DNA of 10,076 nt from an uncultured Solirubrobacter sp. (GCA_937871635.1 CALMNS010000553.1:1-10076), one strand, 5' to 3'; shown: positions 1-6,968, counted from the stretch's first letter. The notes: generated by a model from the sequence alone, not told the origin. Program-made: numbers and translations.

Positions 1-1
1 C

Positions 2-1897
2 CTCGACGCCTCGCAGGTCTCCGAAGACGGGCGCTCCCGGCTCGTGGCCTTCGAGCTGCCGGGCGACGACGCGGCGACGGAGTCCGCCGTCCGGCCGATC
101 GTCGCCGCGGTGGAGCGCGCCGGCCGGGAGAACCCCGGCGTCTTCGTCGGCCAGTTCGGCGACGCGAGCGCGGAGATCGCGCTCTCGAAGTCCTTCGACG
201 ACGACTTCCGCCGGGCCGAGATCCTCTCCCTCCCGGTCACCCTCGGCGTGCTCCTCGTCGCCTTCGGCGCCCTCGTCGCGGCCGGCATCCCGCTGCTGCT
301 CGGGCTCACCGCGGTGATGGGGACGCTCGGGCTGGTGGCGCTGGTCTCCCAGCTGCTGCCCATGGACGAGGCGGTGTCCTCCGTCGTGCTGCTGATCGGG
401 CTCGCGGTCGGCGTCGACTACACGCTCTTCTACCTGCGCCGCGAGCGCGAGGAACGGGCACGCGGGGCCTCGGAGCGCGACGCGCTGCAGATCGCCGCGG
501 CCACCTCCGGACGGGCCGTGCTCGTCTCGGGCGTCACGGTGATCGTCGCCATGGCGGGGATGCTCCTGGCCGGGGACCCGACCTTCACCTCGCTCGGGCT
601 CGGCTCGATGATGGTGGTCGCCGTGGCGATGATCGGCTCGGTCACGGTCGTGCCGGCGATGCTGGCCTGGCTCGGCGACCGGGTCGATCGCGGCCGCGTC
701 CCGCTGCTCGGGCGCGGCCGGGGCGGCCGGGGCGGGCGCCCCTCGCGGGTCTCCTGGGCGTCCGTGTTGCGCGTCGTCCTCCGCCGCCCGTGGGTCGCGG
801 CGGTCCTCTCCGCCGGGCTGCTCGCGGTCCTCGCCTTCCCCGCGCTGGGCATGAAGACGGCGCTGCCGTCGCTCGAGGACCTGCCCTCCGACCTGCCGGT
901 CATGCAGACCTACGACCGGATGGAGGCCGCCTTCCCGGGCGGGCAGCTCCCCGGCGTCATCGCCGTCCGCGCCGCGGACGTCACCGCGCCGGAGGTCGCC
1001 TCGCGGCTCGACGAGCTCAAGCGGCGCGTCGACGCCGCACCGCACCTCAACGGGCCCGTGGACGTGTCCGTCTCCCCGGACCGGACGGTCGCGTCCCTGC
1101 GCGTCCCGATGGCGGGCGACGGGACCGACGCGGCGTCGATGGCCGGCCTGCGCGAGCTCCGGACCGACGTCGTGCCGGCGGCGTTCGGCGCCCTGCCCGG
1201 CGTCGAGACCGGCGTGACCGGCGAGGCGGCCGGGACGAAGGACTTCAACGACCGGATGGGCTCGCGCGCCCCGCTCGTCTTCGCCTTCGTCCTCGGGTTC
1301 GCGTTCCTGCTCATGCTCGTGACCTTCCGGTCGCTGGTCATCCCGATCAAGGCGATCGCGATGAACCTGCTCTCGGTGGGCGCCGCCTACGGCGTGCTCG
1401 TCTGGGTCTTCCAGGACGGGCACCTCGAGGGGCTGCTCGGCTTCGAGTCCCCCGGGGCGATCGTCTCCTGGCTGCCGATGTTCCTCTTCGTGATCCTCTT
1501 CGGCCTGTCGATGGACTACCACGTGTTCATCCTCAGCCGGGTGCGCGAGGCGTGGTCGCGCGGGATGCCGACCGACCGCGCGGTGGCCGAGGGCGTGACC
1601 GCCACGGCGGGGACCGTGACGAGCGCGGCGGCGGTGATGATCGCCGTGTTCGCGATCTTCGCGACGCTCGGCTCGATCGAGTTCAAGATGATGGGCGTCG
1701 GCCTGGCGACGGCCATCCTCATCGACGCGACGATCGTCCGTGCGGTGCTCCTCCCCGCGACGATGAAGCTGCTCGGGGAGCGCAACTGGTACCTCCCGCG
1801 CTGGCTGGAGTGGCTCCCCCGCTTCGACCACGACGGGGCGCCCGCCGCCGGCCCGGAGGAGCCCACCCGGCGCGAGCCCGAGAAGGTCCTGGCATGA
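2..1897 (+). CDS. MMPL/RND-superfamily transporter, 5'-truncated by window edge
   Basis: This is an inner-membrane, proton-motive-force-driven transporter of the MMPL family, whose members export lipids or hydrophobic compounds. The frame is open from the window edge, so the GTG at 44 is internal and the true start lies upstream. The visible 631 codons end at TGA 1895-1897. They hold the end of a periplasmic loop, a first block of membrane helices (about 230-690), a charged loop, one helix (about 790-850), a second periplasmic domain (about 860-1260) and a second helix block (about 1265-1770). The paired Asp-Tyr motifs used for proton relay in MmpL3-type pumps are both present: GVDYTLF (Asp at 416-418) and SMDYHVF (Asp at 1514-1516). 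The C-terminus is a short Pro/Glu-rich tail. The substrate cannot be told from the sequence. The family call is firm. Confidence 0.93.
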   Translation, partial: LDASQVSEDGRSRLVAFELPGDDAATESAVRPIVAAVERAGRENPGVFVGQFGDASAEIALSKSFDDDFRRAEILSLPVTLGVLLVAFGALVAAGIPLLLGLTAVMGTLGLVALVSQLLPMDEAVSSVVLLIGLAVGVDYTLFYLRREREERARGASERDALQIAAATSGRAVLVSGVTVIVAMAGMLLAGDPTFTSLGLGSMMVVAVAMIGSVTVVPAMLAWLGDRVDRGRVPLLGRGRGGRGGRPSRVSWASVLRVVLRRPWVAAVLSAGLLAVLAFPALGMKTALPSLEDLPSDLPVMQTYDRMEAAFPGGQLPGVIAVRAADVTAPEVASRLDELKRRVDAAPHLNGPVDVSVSPDRTVASLRVPMAGDGTDAASMAGLRELRTDVVPAAFGALPGVETGVTGEAAGTKDFNDRMGSRAPLVFAFVLGFAFLLMLVTFRSLVIPIKAIAMNLLSVGAAYGVLVWVFQDGHLEGLLGFESPGAIVSWLPMFLFVILFGLSMDYHVFILSRVREAWSRGMPTDRAVAEGVTATAGTVTSAAAVMIAVFAIFATLGSIEFKMMGVGLATAILIDATIVRAVLLPATMKLLGERNWYLPRWLEWLPRFDHDGAPAAGPEEPTRREPEKVLA

Positions 1898-1905
1898 TCT
1901 GAGCC

Positions 1906-2295
1906 ATGGCCCTGCTCGAGCTCGTCGGCCCCAAGCCCGACTGGATGAACGCCCTCGGCGTCGCCCTCGCCCTTCCGCCCGGTGTCTCAGAGCGCCGGGC
2001 GGACGAGGTGGGGCCGGCGCTCGGGGCGGGTGAGCCCAGCGCACCCGCCGAGGAGCGCCCGCGCCGGATCTCCGACGACCTCGTGTGGCTGCGCCAGGCC
2101 CTCGAGGAGCCCGTCGAGCACGGGCTGCGGCCGCTCGAGGAGACCGCCGCGGTTGGGGCGTGGGAGCCCGACCAGAAGGGGCCGCTCGGCCGGCTCTGCC
2201 GACTGCGCGACCGGGGCGTCCTCGACGCCGCCGGCTTCCTCCTGCACGAGCCGGGCGAGGCGCAGGTCGGGGTCTCGCCGCGGGACGCCGCCTAG
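1906..2295 (+). CDS. Hypothetical small protein, 129 aa
   Basis: I do not recognise this protein. It starts at ATG 1906, 8 bases after the transporter stop, and ends with TAG 2293-2295. Third codon positions are nearly all G or C, as in the genes around it, which supports real coding. The product is soluble, acidic and rich in Ala, Glu, Pro and Arg, with no signal peptide and no convincing membrane helix. It opens with a short hydrophobic stretch ending in a PDWMNALG motif, has a Pro/Ala/Glu-rich low-complexity middle (about residues 25-50), then an amphipathic C-terminal half containing DDLVWLRQALEEP and GRLCRLRDRGVLD. No strong Shine-Dalgarno is visible, so it may be translated by coupling to the transporter. 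A partner or regulatory role is only a guess. Confidence 0.55.
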   Translation: MALLELVGPKPDWMNALGVALALPPGVSERRADEVGPALGAGEPSAPAEERPRRISDDLVWLRQALEEPVEHGLRPLEETAAVGAWEPDQKGPLGRLCRLRDRGVLDAAGFLLHEPGEAQVGVSPRDAA

Positions 2296-2307
2296 CGCTC
2301 GAGCGCT
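2294..2307. repeat. 14-bp perfect palindrome between convergent genes
   Basis: AGCGCTCGAGCGCT is fully self-complementary with no spacer. It overlaps the last two bases of the TAG stop of the small hypothetical gene and lies in the 73-base gap before the convergent membrane-protein gene. It has no T-tract and no loop, so it is a poor intrinsic terminator. In a genome this GC-rich such a palindrome may also arise by chance. Confidence 0.4.
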
Positions 2308-2368
2308 TCGACGCGCCCCGCCCCTAAGGGTCACGAACTCGTCGGTGTCGCCGGCGGCGAACGGGCGG

Positions 2369-2830
2369 TTAGCCGGAGGAGCGTGGCGATGGACGGACGG
2401 CGACTGCGGTGACCAGCGCAGCCGCGATGGCGAACTCGGCGGCATAGACGCCCGGGCGGAGCTCGAGCACGTCAAGGCTCGCGACCCGGGCCAGCACGAT
2501 CAGCAACGCAGCGACGGCCGCGACCCCGCACTTCATCGAAGCGCGCCAGGCCCCGCGGCGGCCGATCCGAGCCGCGATCGCCCAACCAAGCGCGGCCAGC
2601 ACGAGTCCGGTGATCGCGACGCGAGGAACCGTCAGCAGGAACCAGTCGAGCGACCCGAACGGCGGCGTGGCGGGGATTTCGTGGCGCTCGAACGGACCGT
2701 CCGGCTCCCACTGCCCGTAGGACACCGGCAACGTGGCGCCCGCGATCCACTCGTAGGTCCACATGGCGGCTGCGCCGAGCGCCGCGAAGGTCCCGGCCCC
2801 ACTGAACACCACTCGCCGCAAGACATGCAC
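2369..2830 (-). CDS. Hypothetical four-helix integral membrane protein
   Basis: An unrecognised 153-aa inner-membrane protein, read from GTG at 2830 to TAA at 2369-2371. Four hydrophobic segments are clear: residues about 7-30, 62-88, 100-118 and 126-146. A polar, Pro/Trp/Glu-containing loop of about 30 residues (31-61) lies between the first two, and an Arg-rich loop (89-97) follows helix 2, which by the positive-inside rule is probably cytoplasmic. Helix 1 is not followed by a signal-peptidase-like site, so it looks like an anchor. The gene runs in the same direction as the LysR-type regulator 101 bases upstream and converges on the small hypothetical gene. The start is uncertain, because no good Shine-Dalgarno precedes GTG 2830 and further GTG codons follow within ten residues. 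No function can be assigned. The hydrophobic pattern makes a shadow frame unlikely. Confidence 0.72.
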   Translation of the reverse strand: MHVLRRVVFSGAGTFAALGAAAMWTYEWIAGATLPVSYGQWEPDGPFERHEIPATPPFGSLDWFLLTVPRVAITGLVLAALGWAIAARIGRRGAWRASMKCGVAAVAALLIVLARVASLDVLELRPGVYAAEFAIAAALVTAVAVRPSPRSSG

Positions 2831-2931
2831 TGCCTCAGTGATCGCCGGGAGGGCCGGACACTGAAGACGTCACCCGGCTGCGATTCCCCCGGTCGAGCTC
2901 GGAGAGGGGAGACGCACCGCCGTCGCCTCGC

Positions 2932-3831
2932 TCAGGAGGTCACCTTCAACGGCGGATAGCGCTCGAGGAAGAGTCGAGCCAGCGAAGCGGCCGACGGGGA
3001 CAACCGACGTCGTGTCCGGCGCGCCAGGAGCACCTGGTGCACGAGATCCGGATGGGCGAGCGGAACCGCGCAGACGCCGGCCTCGCCGGCGGGAACGTCC
3101 GAGGACGGCAGCACCGTCGACGCCAGTCCGTCAGCGACGAGCTCCACCATCCGTGCGTTGACGTTGGTCTCGAAGGCGAAGCGCATGGCGAGGTGCGCGT
3201 CCGTCGCCTGCCGCTCGATCATGCGGCGGACCGACGCGCCAGCGGGACCGACGACCAGCGGGCGGCCGGCGAGCTGCTCGAGGCGGATGTCCGGCTCACC
3301 GGCCAGCGGGTCACCGGCGGGGACGACCGCCATCAGCGGTTCGACGGCGAGGATGTCCGTGCTCAGCCCACGCGTCGATTCGTCCGTGGCGGCGACGACG
3401 GCAAGGTCCACCTCGTCCTTGCGCACCCGCTCGACCAGCCGACTGCTCAGGTCCTCCTCCACGGCCAGCTCGACGCCCGGATGAAGGGCGTGGTAGGCAC
3501 GCAGCAGGTCAGGGACGTCGACGGCTCCGGGCGCCAGCGTGACTCCGAGCACGATCCGTCCGGTCTGCAGGCGCACCGCGCTGCGCGCGTGGTCGGTGGC
3601 GGCATCGACGTCAGCCAGGATCGCCTGAGCGTTCGCGGCGAGCTCCGCGCCGACGGGCGTCAGGGCGGTTCGGCGGCTGGTTCGATCCACCAGGGCGACG
3701 CCGAGCTCGTCCTCCAACCTTCGGATCTGACGCGACAGCGCCGGCTGCGCGACGTGGGCACGCCCCGCCGCGCGCGTGAAGTTCTTCTCTGCGGCGAGCG
3801 CGACGAGATAGCGCAGTTGCCGAAGCTCCAT
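2932..3831 (-). CDS. LysR-family transcriptional regulator
   Basis: A 299-aa LysR-type regulator of normal family length. The N-terminal winged helix-turn-helix covers residues 1-60, with the typical opening MELRQLRYLVALAAEKNFTR, then AAGRAHVAQPALSRQIRRLE and the LGVALVDR wing. A linker helix follows, then a periplasmic-binding-protein-like effector domain (about 90-295). I chose ATG 3831 because the family nearly always begins MELRQL. An in-frame ATG at 3858 would add nine atypical residues. The gene diverges from the DsdA-like operon across 123 bases, and a dyad of LysR-box geometry overlaps its start codon. It is therefore likely to activate that operon in response to a metabolite and to repress itself. 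The effector is unknown. The family is certain; the target is inferred from position and the dyad. Confidence 0.95.
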   Translation of the reverse strand: MELRQLRYLVALAAEKNFTRAAGRAHVAQPALSRQIRRLEDELGVALVDRTSRRTALTPVGAELAANAQAILADVDAATDHARSAVRLQTGRIVLGVTLAPGAVDVPDLLRAYHALHPGVELAVEEDLSSRLVERVRKDEVDLAVVAATDESTRGLSTDILAVEPLMAVVPAGDPLAGEPDIRLEQLAGRPLVVGPAGASVRRMIERQATDAHLAMRFAFETNVNARMVELVADGLASTVLPSSDVPAGEAGVCAVPLAHPDLVHQVLLARRTRRRLSPSAASLARLFLERYPPLKVTS

Positions 3832-3844
3832 GCCGAACCGGCAT
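3830..3844. promoter_or_regulatory. Candidate LysR-type regulator binding site (T-N11-A dyad)
   Basis: ATGCCG-AAC-CGGCAT is a perfect 6-bp inverted repeat with a 3-base spacer. T at 3831 and A at 3843 are separated by exactly 11 bases, the T-N11-A rule for LysR-type recognition sites. It overlaps the regulator's start codon by two bases and is centred about 65 bases upstream of the start predicted for the divergent operon, the position expected of a LysR recognition site. Binding there would also block the regulator's own expression. The half-site ATGCCG recurs at 3955-3960 on the start codon of the DsdA-like gene but without its partner arm. The geometry is seen directly; binding is inferred. 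Confidence 0.55.
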
Positions 3845-3865
3845 TGAAGCACGCGCATCTGGGTC

Positions 3866-3895
3866 TTGGAAACGGCTCGACGAACGCGCGACACT
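3866..3895 (+). promoter_or_regulatory. Candidate promoter of the DsdA-like operon
   Basis: TTGGAA (3866-3871) matches the -35 consensus well. GACACT (3890-3895), 18 bases on, is a weak -10. Transcription would start near 3902, giving a leader of about 50 bases. A weak -10 fits a promoter that needs an activator, and the spacing from the dyad at 3830-3844 fits LysR-type activation. A 7-bp inverted repeat (GGCGATG 3901-3907, CATCGCC 3932-3938) would lie at the start of this leader. This is a prediction from motif and spacing only. Confidence 0.3.
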
Positions 3896-3954
3896 CCGCC
3901 GGCGATGACCGTCCCCTCCGCCGTTTCCCTCCATCGCCATCGCCTCTGGCCCGC

Positions 3955-6114
3955 ATGCCGGTGACGGAAGCGGGGCGCTTGGATGTCGCGACCGTCGACG
4001 GGTTGCGGCAGCGCCGGCCGCTCCTCTGGACGCGGACGCACGGCGACCGCGCGTCCGCGGCGCTCGCCGCGCACGAGACCGGGATCGCGGATGCGCACGC
4101 CCGCCTCGAGCGGTTCCGGCCTACGTTGGCGGCGTTGTTCCCCGAGCTGCAGCCCAGCGACGGGCGCATCGCGTCGGCGCTGCTGGGTGCCGAGCGCCTC
4201 GCACCGGCGATCGGCTTCGAGCCCGCGTGGGGCCGACTGCTCGTCAAGGCCGACCACGACCTGCCCGTCGGTGGGTCGATCAAGGCGCGCGGCGGCCTCT
4301 ATGCGGTTCTCGAGGTGGCCGAACGCGTGGCGTCGGCGGCGGGACTGCTCGGCGGGCGTGACTACCGGTCGCTGGCTGACGATGCCGCCCGGCGCACCTT
4401 CGCCCGTCACCGCATCGTCGTGGGGTCGACCGGCAATCTCGGTCTCAGCGTCGGAATCACGGCAGCGGCCCTCGGCTTCGCCACGACGGTGCACATGTCC
4501 GTCGAGGCGCGCGAGTGGAAGAAGGAGCGCCTGCGCGACCACGGTGTCGACGTCGTCGAGCACACCGGCGACTACGAGCGCGCCGTGGAGGGCGGCCGAG
4601 CCGCGACGGTCGGCGATCCGCGCAGCTTCTTCATCGACGACGAGAACTCGCTCGTGTTGCTGTACGGCTACGCGACGGCGGCCGAGGAGCTCGGTGATCA
4701 GCTGACTCGGATGGGGGTGATCGTCGACGAGCGCCACCCGCTCTTCGTGTACCTCCCGTGCGGCGTAGGCGGCGCGCCGTCCGGCATCGCGCTCGGACTG
4801 AGACGGCGGTTCGGCGGTTCGGTGCACTGCCTGTTCGCCGAGCCCGTCGAGGCGCCGACGGTCCTGATGCAGCTGCTCGCGCCGTCAGGATCCCGTCCCT
4901 CGGTCTACGACCTGGGCCTCGGTGCACGCACCGAGGCCGAGGGGCTCGCGGTGCCCCGCGCATCGATCCCGGCCGCCGACATCGCCCGTGCCGTGACGGC
5001 CGGCGTCTACACCGTGACCGACGCCGCGCTGCTGCGGCACGTGTCGCTGGCGTTCCTCCAGGAGGACCTGAAGCTCGAGCCGTCCGCGGCCGCGGGCTTG
5101 GGCGGACCTTCGATGCTCTGTGCGACGGAGGCCGGACGCGCCTACCTCGCAGCGTCTGGCCTGGCCGATCACCTGGCGCGTGCCACCCACGTGGCCTGGA
5201 CGACCGGCGGCCGGCTCGTGCCAGCCGCCGAGCACGCCGCGTGGGTCGAGCGCGGCCGGTCCGGCGCACCCCACCGCACCTCACTGACACCGCGCAGCCC
5301 ACCCCTTCCAAGGAGCACATCGATGACGATCCCGTACCACGAACGCACCGTGCAGATCCAGAGGAGCCTCGAGACCCGCGAACGGGCGCCGCTGGCGCAC
5401 TTCGACTCGCGCCGGTACATCCAGCACAACCTCGGGCTGGAGGACGGCCTTCGACCGATCCTCGAGTTGATGGACTCCCTGCCCGCCGACCGGACGAAGG
5501 TCGTCGCGCATCGGGCGTTCACCGACGGTGACCACAGCGTCGCCCATCTGGAGTACGAGCTCGGCGACTGGGGGCCCATGGTGGGCTTCGAGGTGCACCG
5601 GTGGGAGGACGACCGCATCGTCGAGCACTGGGACAACCTGCAATCGACGCCGCCGGCGCCCAACCCCAGCGGACGCACGATGACCGACGGGGCGTCCGAC
5701 GTCGTCGACGACGGCGCGACTGACGCGAACAAGCGCCTCGTCGAGGCGTTCACGGAGTCCATCCTCGTCGCAGGAGCGTTCGACGAGATCGGGCGCTTCT
5801 TCGACGGCGACGCCCTCGCGCAGCACAACCCGGACCTCGCCGACGGCGTTCCGGCGCTCGTGGACGGCCTGAAGGCCGCGCGCGACGGCGAGGCCGCGGG
5901 CCCTCGGTATGACCGCCTCGTCAAGGTCCTCGGATGGGGCAACCTCGTCCTGGCCATGAGCGAGGGCGCGCTGGTCGACGCCCAGCTCGAACCCCGGGTG
6001 GCCGCCTTCTACGACTTGTACCGGGTCGCGGACGGCTCCATCACCGAACACTGGGACGTCGTCGAGGTCATCCCGCCTCAGGACGCCTGCAAGAACAACA
6101 ACGGAAAGTTCTGA
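3955..6114 (+). CDS. dsdA: DsdA-like D-serine dehydratase fused in frame to a double SnoaL-like protein
   Basis: One 719-codon frame from ATG 3955 to TGA 6112-6114. Residues 1-435 (to about 5259) align end to end with D-serine ammonia-lyase, a fold-type II PLP enzyme that turns D-serine into pyruvate and ammonia. E. coli DsdA has 442 residues, so this part alone is complete. Motifs seen are the PLP lysine in GSIKARGG (Lys110), the substrate loop STGNLGLS (158-165), the PLP-phosphate loop CGVGGAPSG (269-277) and the C-terminal TTGG (416-419). A 21-residue Pro/Ser/Arg-rich stretch (436-456) then runs straight into the SnoaL-like part with no stop. A TGA at 5285-5287 lies one base out of frame, so a one-base indel there would give two ordinary genes. 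ATG 3955 is the first usable start after the divergent promoter region, and no Shine-Dalgarno is evident. The phosphate loop differs from GVGGGPGG of E. coli DsdA, so the substrate may be another beta-hydroxy D-amino acid. The family call is strong; whether the fusion is real is open. Confidence 0.85.
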   Translation: MPVTEAGRLDVATVDGLRQRRPLLWTRTHGDRASAALAAHETGIADAHARLERFRPTLAALFPELQPSDGRIASALLGAERLAPAIGFEPAWGRLLVKADHDLPVGGSIKARGGLYAVLEVAERVASAAGLLGGRDYRSLADDAARRTFARHRIVVGSTGNLGLSVGITAAALGFATTVHMSVEAREWKKERLRDHGVDVVEHTGDYERAVEGGRAATVGDPRSFFIDDENSLVLLYGYATAAEELGDQLTRMGVIVDERHPLFVYLPCGVGGAPSGIALGLRRRFGGSVHCLFAEPVEAPTVLMQLLAPSGSRPSVYDLGLGARTEAEGLAVPRASIPAADIARAVTAGVYTVTDAALLRHVSLAFLQEDLKLEPSAAAGLGGPSMLCATEAGRAYLAASGLADHLARATHVAWTTGGRLVPAAEHAAWVERGRSGAPHRTSLTPRSPPLPRSTSMTIPYHERTVQIQRSLETRERAPLAHFDSRRYIQHNLGLEDGLRPILELMDSLPADRTKVVAHRAFTDGDHSVAHLEYELGDWGPMVGFEVHRWEDDRIVEHWDNLQSTPPAPNPSGRTMTDGASDVVDDGATDANKRLVEAFTESILVAGAFDEIGRFFDGDALAQHNPDLADGVPALVDGLKAARDGEAAGPRYDRLVKVLGWGNLVLAMSEGALVDAQLEPRVAAFYDLYRVADGSITEHWDVVEVIPPQDACKNNNGKF
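5310..5315 (+). promoter_or_regulatory. Ribosome binding site inside the open frame, ahead of the SnoaL-like part
   Basis: AAGGAG lies 7 bases before ATG 5323 and is the clearest Shine-Dalgarno in the window. It falls within the continuous frame between the DsdA-like and SnoaL-like parts, and argues that the SnoaL-like protein is, or recently was, translated on its own. Confidence 0.7.
5323..6114 (+). CDS. Tandem SnoaL/NTF2-like protein (internal start of the fused frame)
   Basis: If translated from ATG 5323 this is a 263-aa cytosolic protein made of two NTF2-fold SnoaL-like domains. The landmarks repeat: QHN at residues 34-36 with EHWD at 101-104, then QHN at 167-169 with EHWD at 242-245, each followed by a V/LxxTPP- or VIPP-like end. 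The halves are clearly diverged, and an acidic Asp/Gly/Ala linker (about 108-128) joins them. SnoaL relatives include polyketide cyclases and aldol-condensing enzymes as well as many uncharacterised small-molecule-binding proteins, so the reaction cannot be named. A good Shine-Dalgarno precedes the ATG. The TGA stop shares its last base with the next ATG (TGATG), implying translational coupling to the dienelactone-hydrolase-family gene. It lies in the same frame as the DsdA-like gene and may instead be that enzyme's C-terminal domain. Confidence 0.75.
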   Translation: MTIPYHERTVQIQRSLETRERAPLAHFDSRRYIQHNLGLEDGLRPILELMDSLPADRTKVVAHRAFTDGDHSVAHLEYELGDWGPMVGFEVHRWEDDRIVEHWDNLQSTPPAPNPSGRTMTDGASDVVDDGATDANKRLVEAFTESILVAGAFDEIGRFFDGDALAQHNPDLADGVPALVDGLKAARDGEAAGPRYDRLVKVLGWGNLVLAMSEGALVDAQLEPRVAAFYDLYRVADGSITEHWDVVEVIPPQDACKNNNGKF

Positions 6115-6965
6115 TGACCCACGCCGACTCCGCCACCAACGACGACGGCGAGATGGGCTACGCCCCCGCCGCCGGACGCGGCGATCCCGCTACGGCGATC
6201 CACACGACCAGCACCGGACTGGACGTGCGCCGGTCGGCCATCGCCGCCGGTGACCGGGACATACCCGCCTACGCCGCCTGGCCGGAAGGCTCGCCCGACC
6301 GTCCGGTCGTCCTCGTGCTCAGCGAGGCGTTCGGGCTGCACGAGCACATCGCGGACATTGCGCGTCGCTTCGCCCACGAGGGCTACTTCGCCGTCGCGCC
6401 GGACCTCATGGTCCGTCAGGGAGATCCGCAGTCGTTCGCCGACGTCGCCACGCTCGTCGAGGACCTGCTGCTCAAGATCCCCGACGCGCAAGTCATGGCC
6501 GATCTCGACGCGACCGTCGCCTGGGCGGCCACCCAAGGGGCGGACACGTCGCGCGTCGCGGTCACGGGCTACTGCTGGGGTGGCCGGTGGACGTGGCTGT
6601 ACGCGGCTCACCGTCGCCTCGCCGCCGCTGTGGCCTGGTACGGGATCCTCGACGGGGACGGCACGTTCCCCGACGATCCCGACCGCTTCCCGCGCCACCC
6701 GATCGACGTCGCGTCCGCCGACTTGAAGACCCCGGTGCTCGGCCTGCACGGGGGCCGCGACGAGGCGATCCCGGTCACGACCGTGCAGGAGATGAAGCGG
6801 CGGCTCGCCGATGGAAGCCCTACGGCGGTTGCCTCGGAGATCGTCCTCTACCCGGAGGCGGGTCACGCCTTCTTCGCCGACTACCGCGAGAACTACGACC
6901 CCCGCGCCGCGAGCGACGCGTGGTCGCGCTGCCTGCGCTGGATCGGTGACAGGACGCGTCGATAG
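6114..6965 (+). CDS. Dienelactone hydrolase family protein
   Basis: A 283-aa alpha/beta-hydrolase of the dienelactone hydrolase family, which hydrolyses lactone or ester bonds with a nucleophilic cysteine. The Cys-Asp-His triad is complete: Cys154 in GYCWGG, Asp216 in HGGRDEAIP and His251 in EAGHAFF. SEAFGLHEH holds the glutamate that in the Pseudomonas enzyme holds the cysteine in its resting state, and GYFAVAPDL follows as usual. The first 30 or so residues are polar and look disordered before the fold begins with IHTTSTGLDVRR. ATG 6114 overlaps the previous stop by one base, with GGAAAG at 6102-6107 as a plausible ribosome site. The next gene begins 3 bases after its TAG. No aromatic-ring-cleavage genes lie nearby, so a chlorocatechol role is unlikely, and an ester or lactone of the cassette's own substrate is a better guess. 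Confidence 0.9.
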   Translation: MTHADSATNDDGEMGYAPAAGRGDPATAIHTTSTGLDVRRSAIAAGDRDIPAYAAWPEGSPDRPVVLVLSEAFGLHEHIADIARRFAHEGYFAVAPDLMVRQGDPQSFADVATLVEDLLLKIPDAQVMADLDATVAWAATQGADTSRVAVTGYCWGGRWTWLYAAHRRLAAAVAWYGILDGDGTFPDDPDRFPRHPIDVASADLKTPVLGLHGGRDEAIPVTTVQEMKRRLADGSPTAVASEIVLYPEAGHAFFADYRENYDPRAASDAWSRCLRWIGDRTRR

Positions 6966-6968
6966 CTC

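Noticed and set aside
2348..2360. Small hairpin TCGCC-GGC-GGCGA before the stop of the membrane-protein gene
   Set aside because: A 5-bp stem with a 3-base loop and no T-tract is expected often in sequence this GC-rich.
2828..2840. Short inverted repeat CACTG-CCT-CAGTG at the start of the membrane-protein gene
   Set aside because: The arms are only 5 bp, there is no T-N11-A geometry and no second copy nearby, so it is within chance expectation.
1982..2959. Long plus-strand frame (325 codons) over the hypothetical and membrane-protein genes
   Set aside because: The Arg/Ser/Pro-rich composition is that of a frame shadow, and it conflicts with the clear hydrophobic pattern of the membrane protein on the other strand.
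3037..3954. Plus-strand extension of the DsdA-like frame back to 3037
   Set aside because: It is antisense to the LysR-type gene and crosses the divergent promoter region. DsdA homology begins just after ATG 3955.
2831..4827. A minus-strand open frame extending the LysR-type regulator upstream to 4827 (631 codons)
   Set aside because: The extra 332 residues are antisense to the DsdA-like gene, are Arg/Asp-rich low-complexity text typical of shadow frames at high GC, and the family start MELRQL is at 3831.
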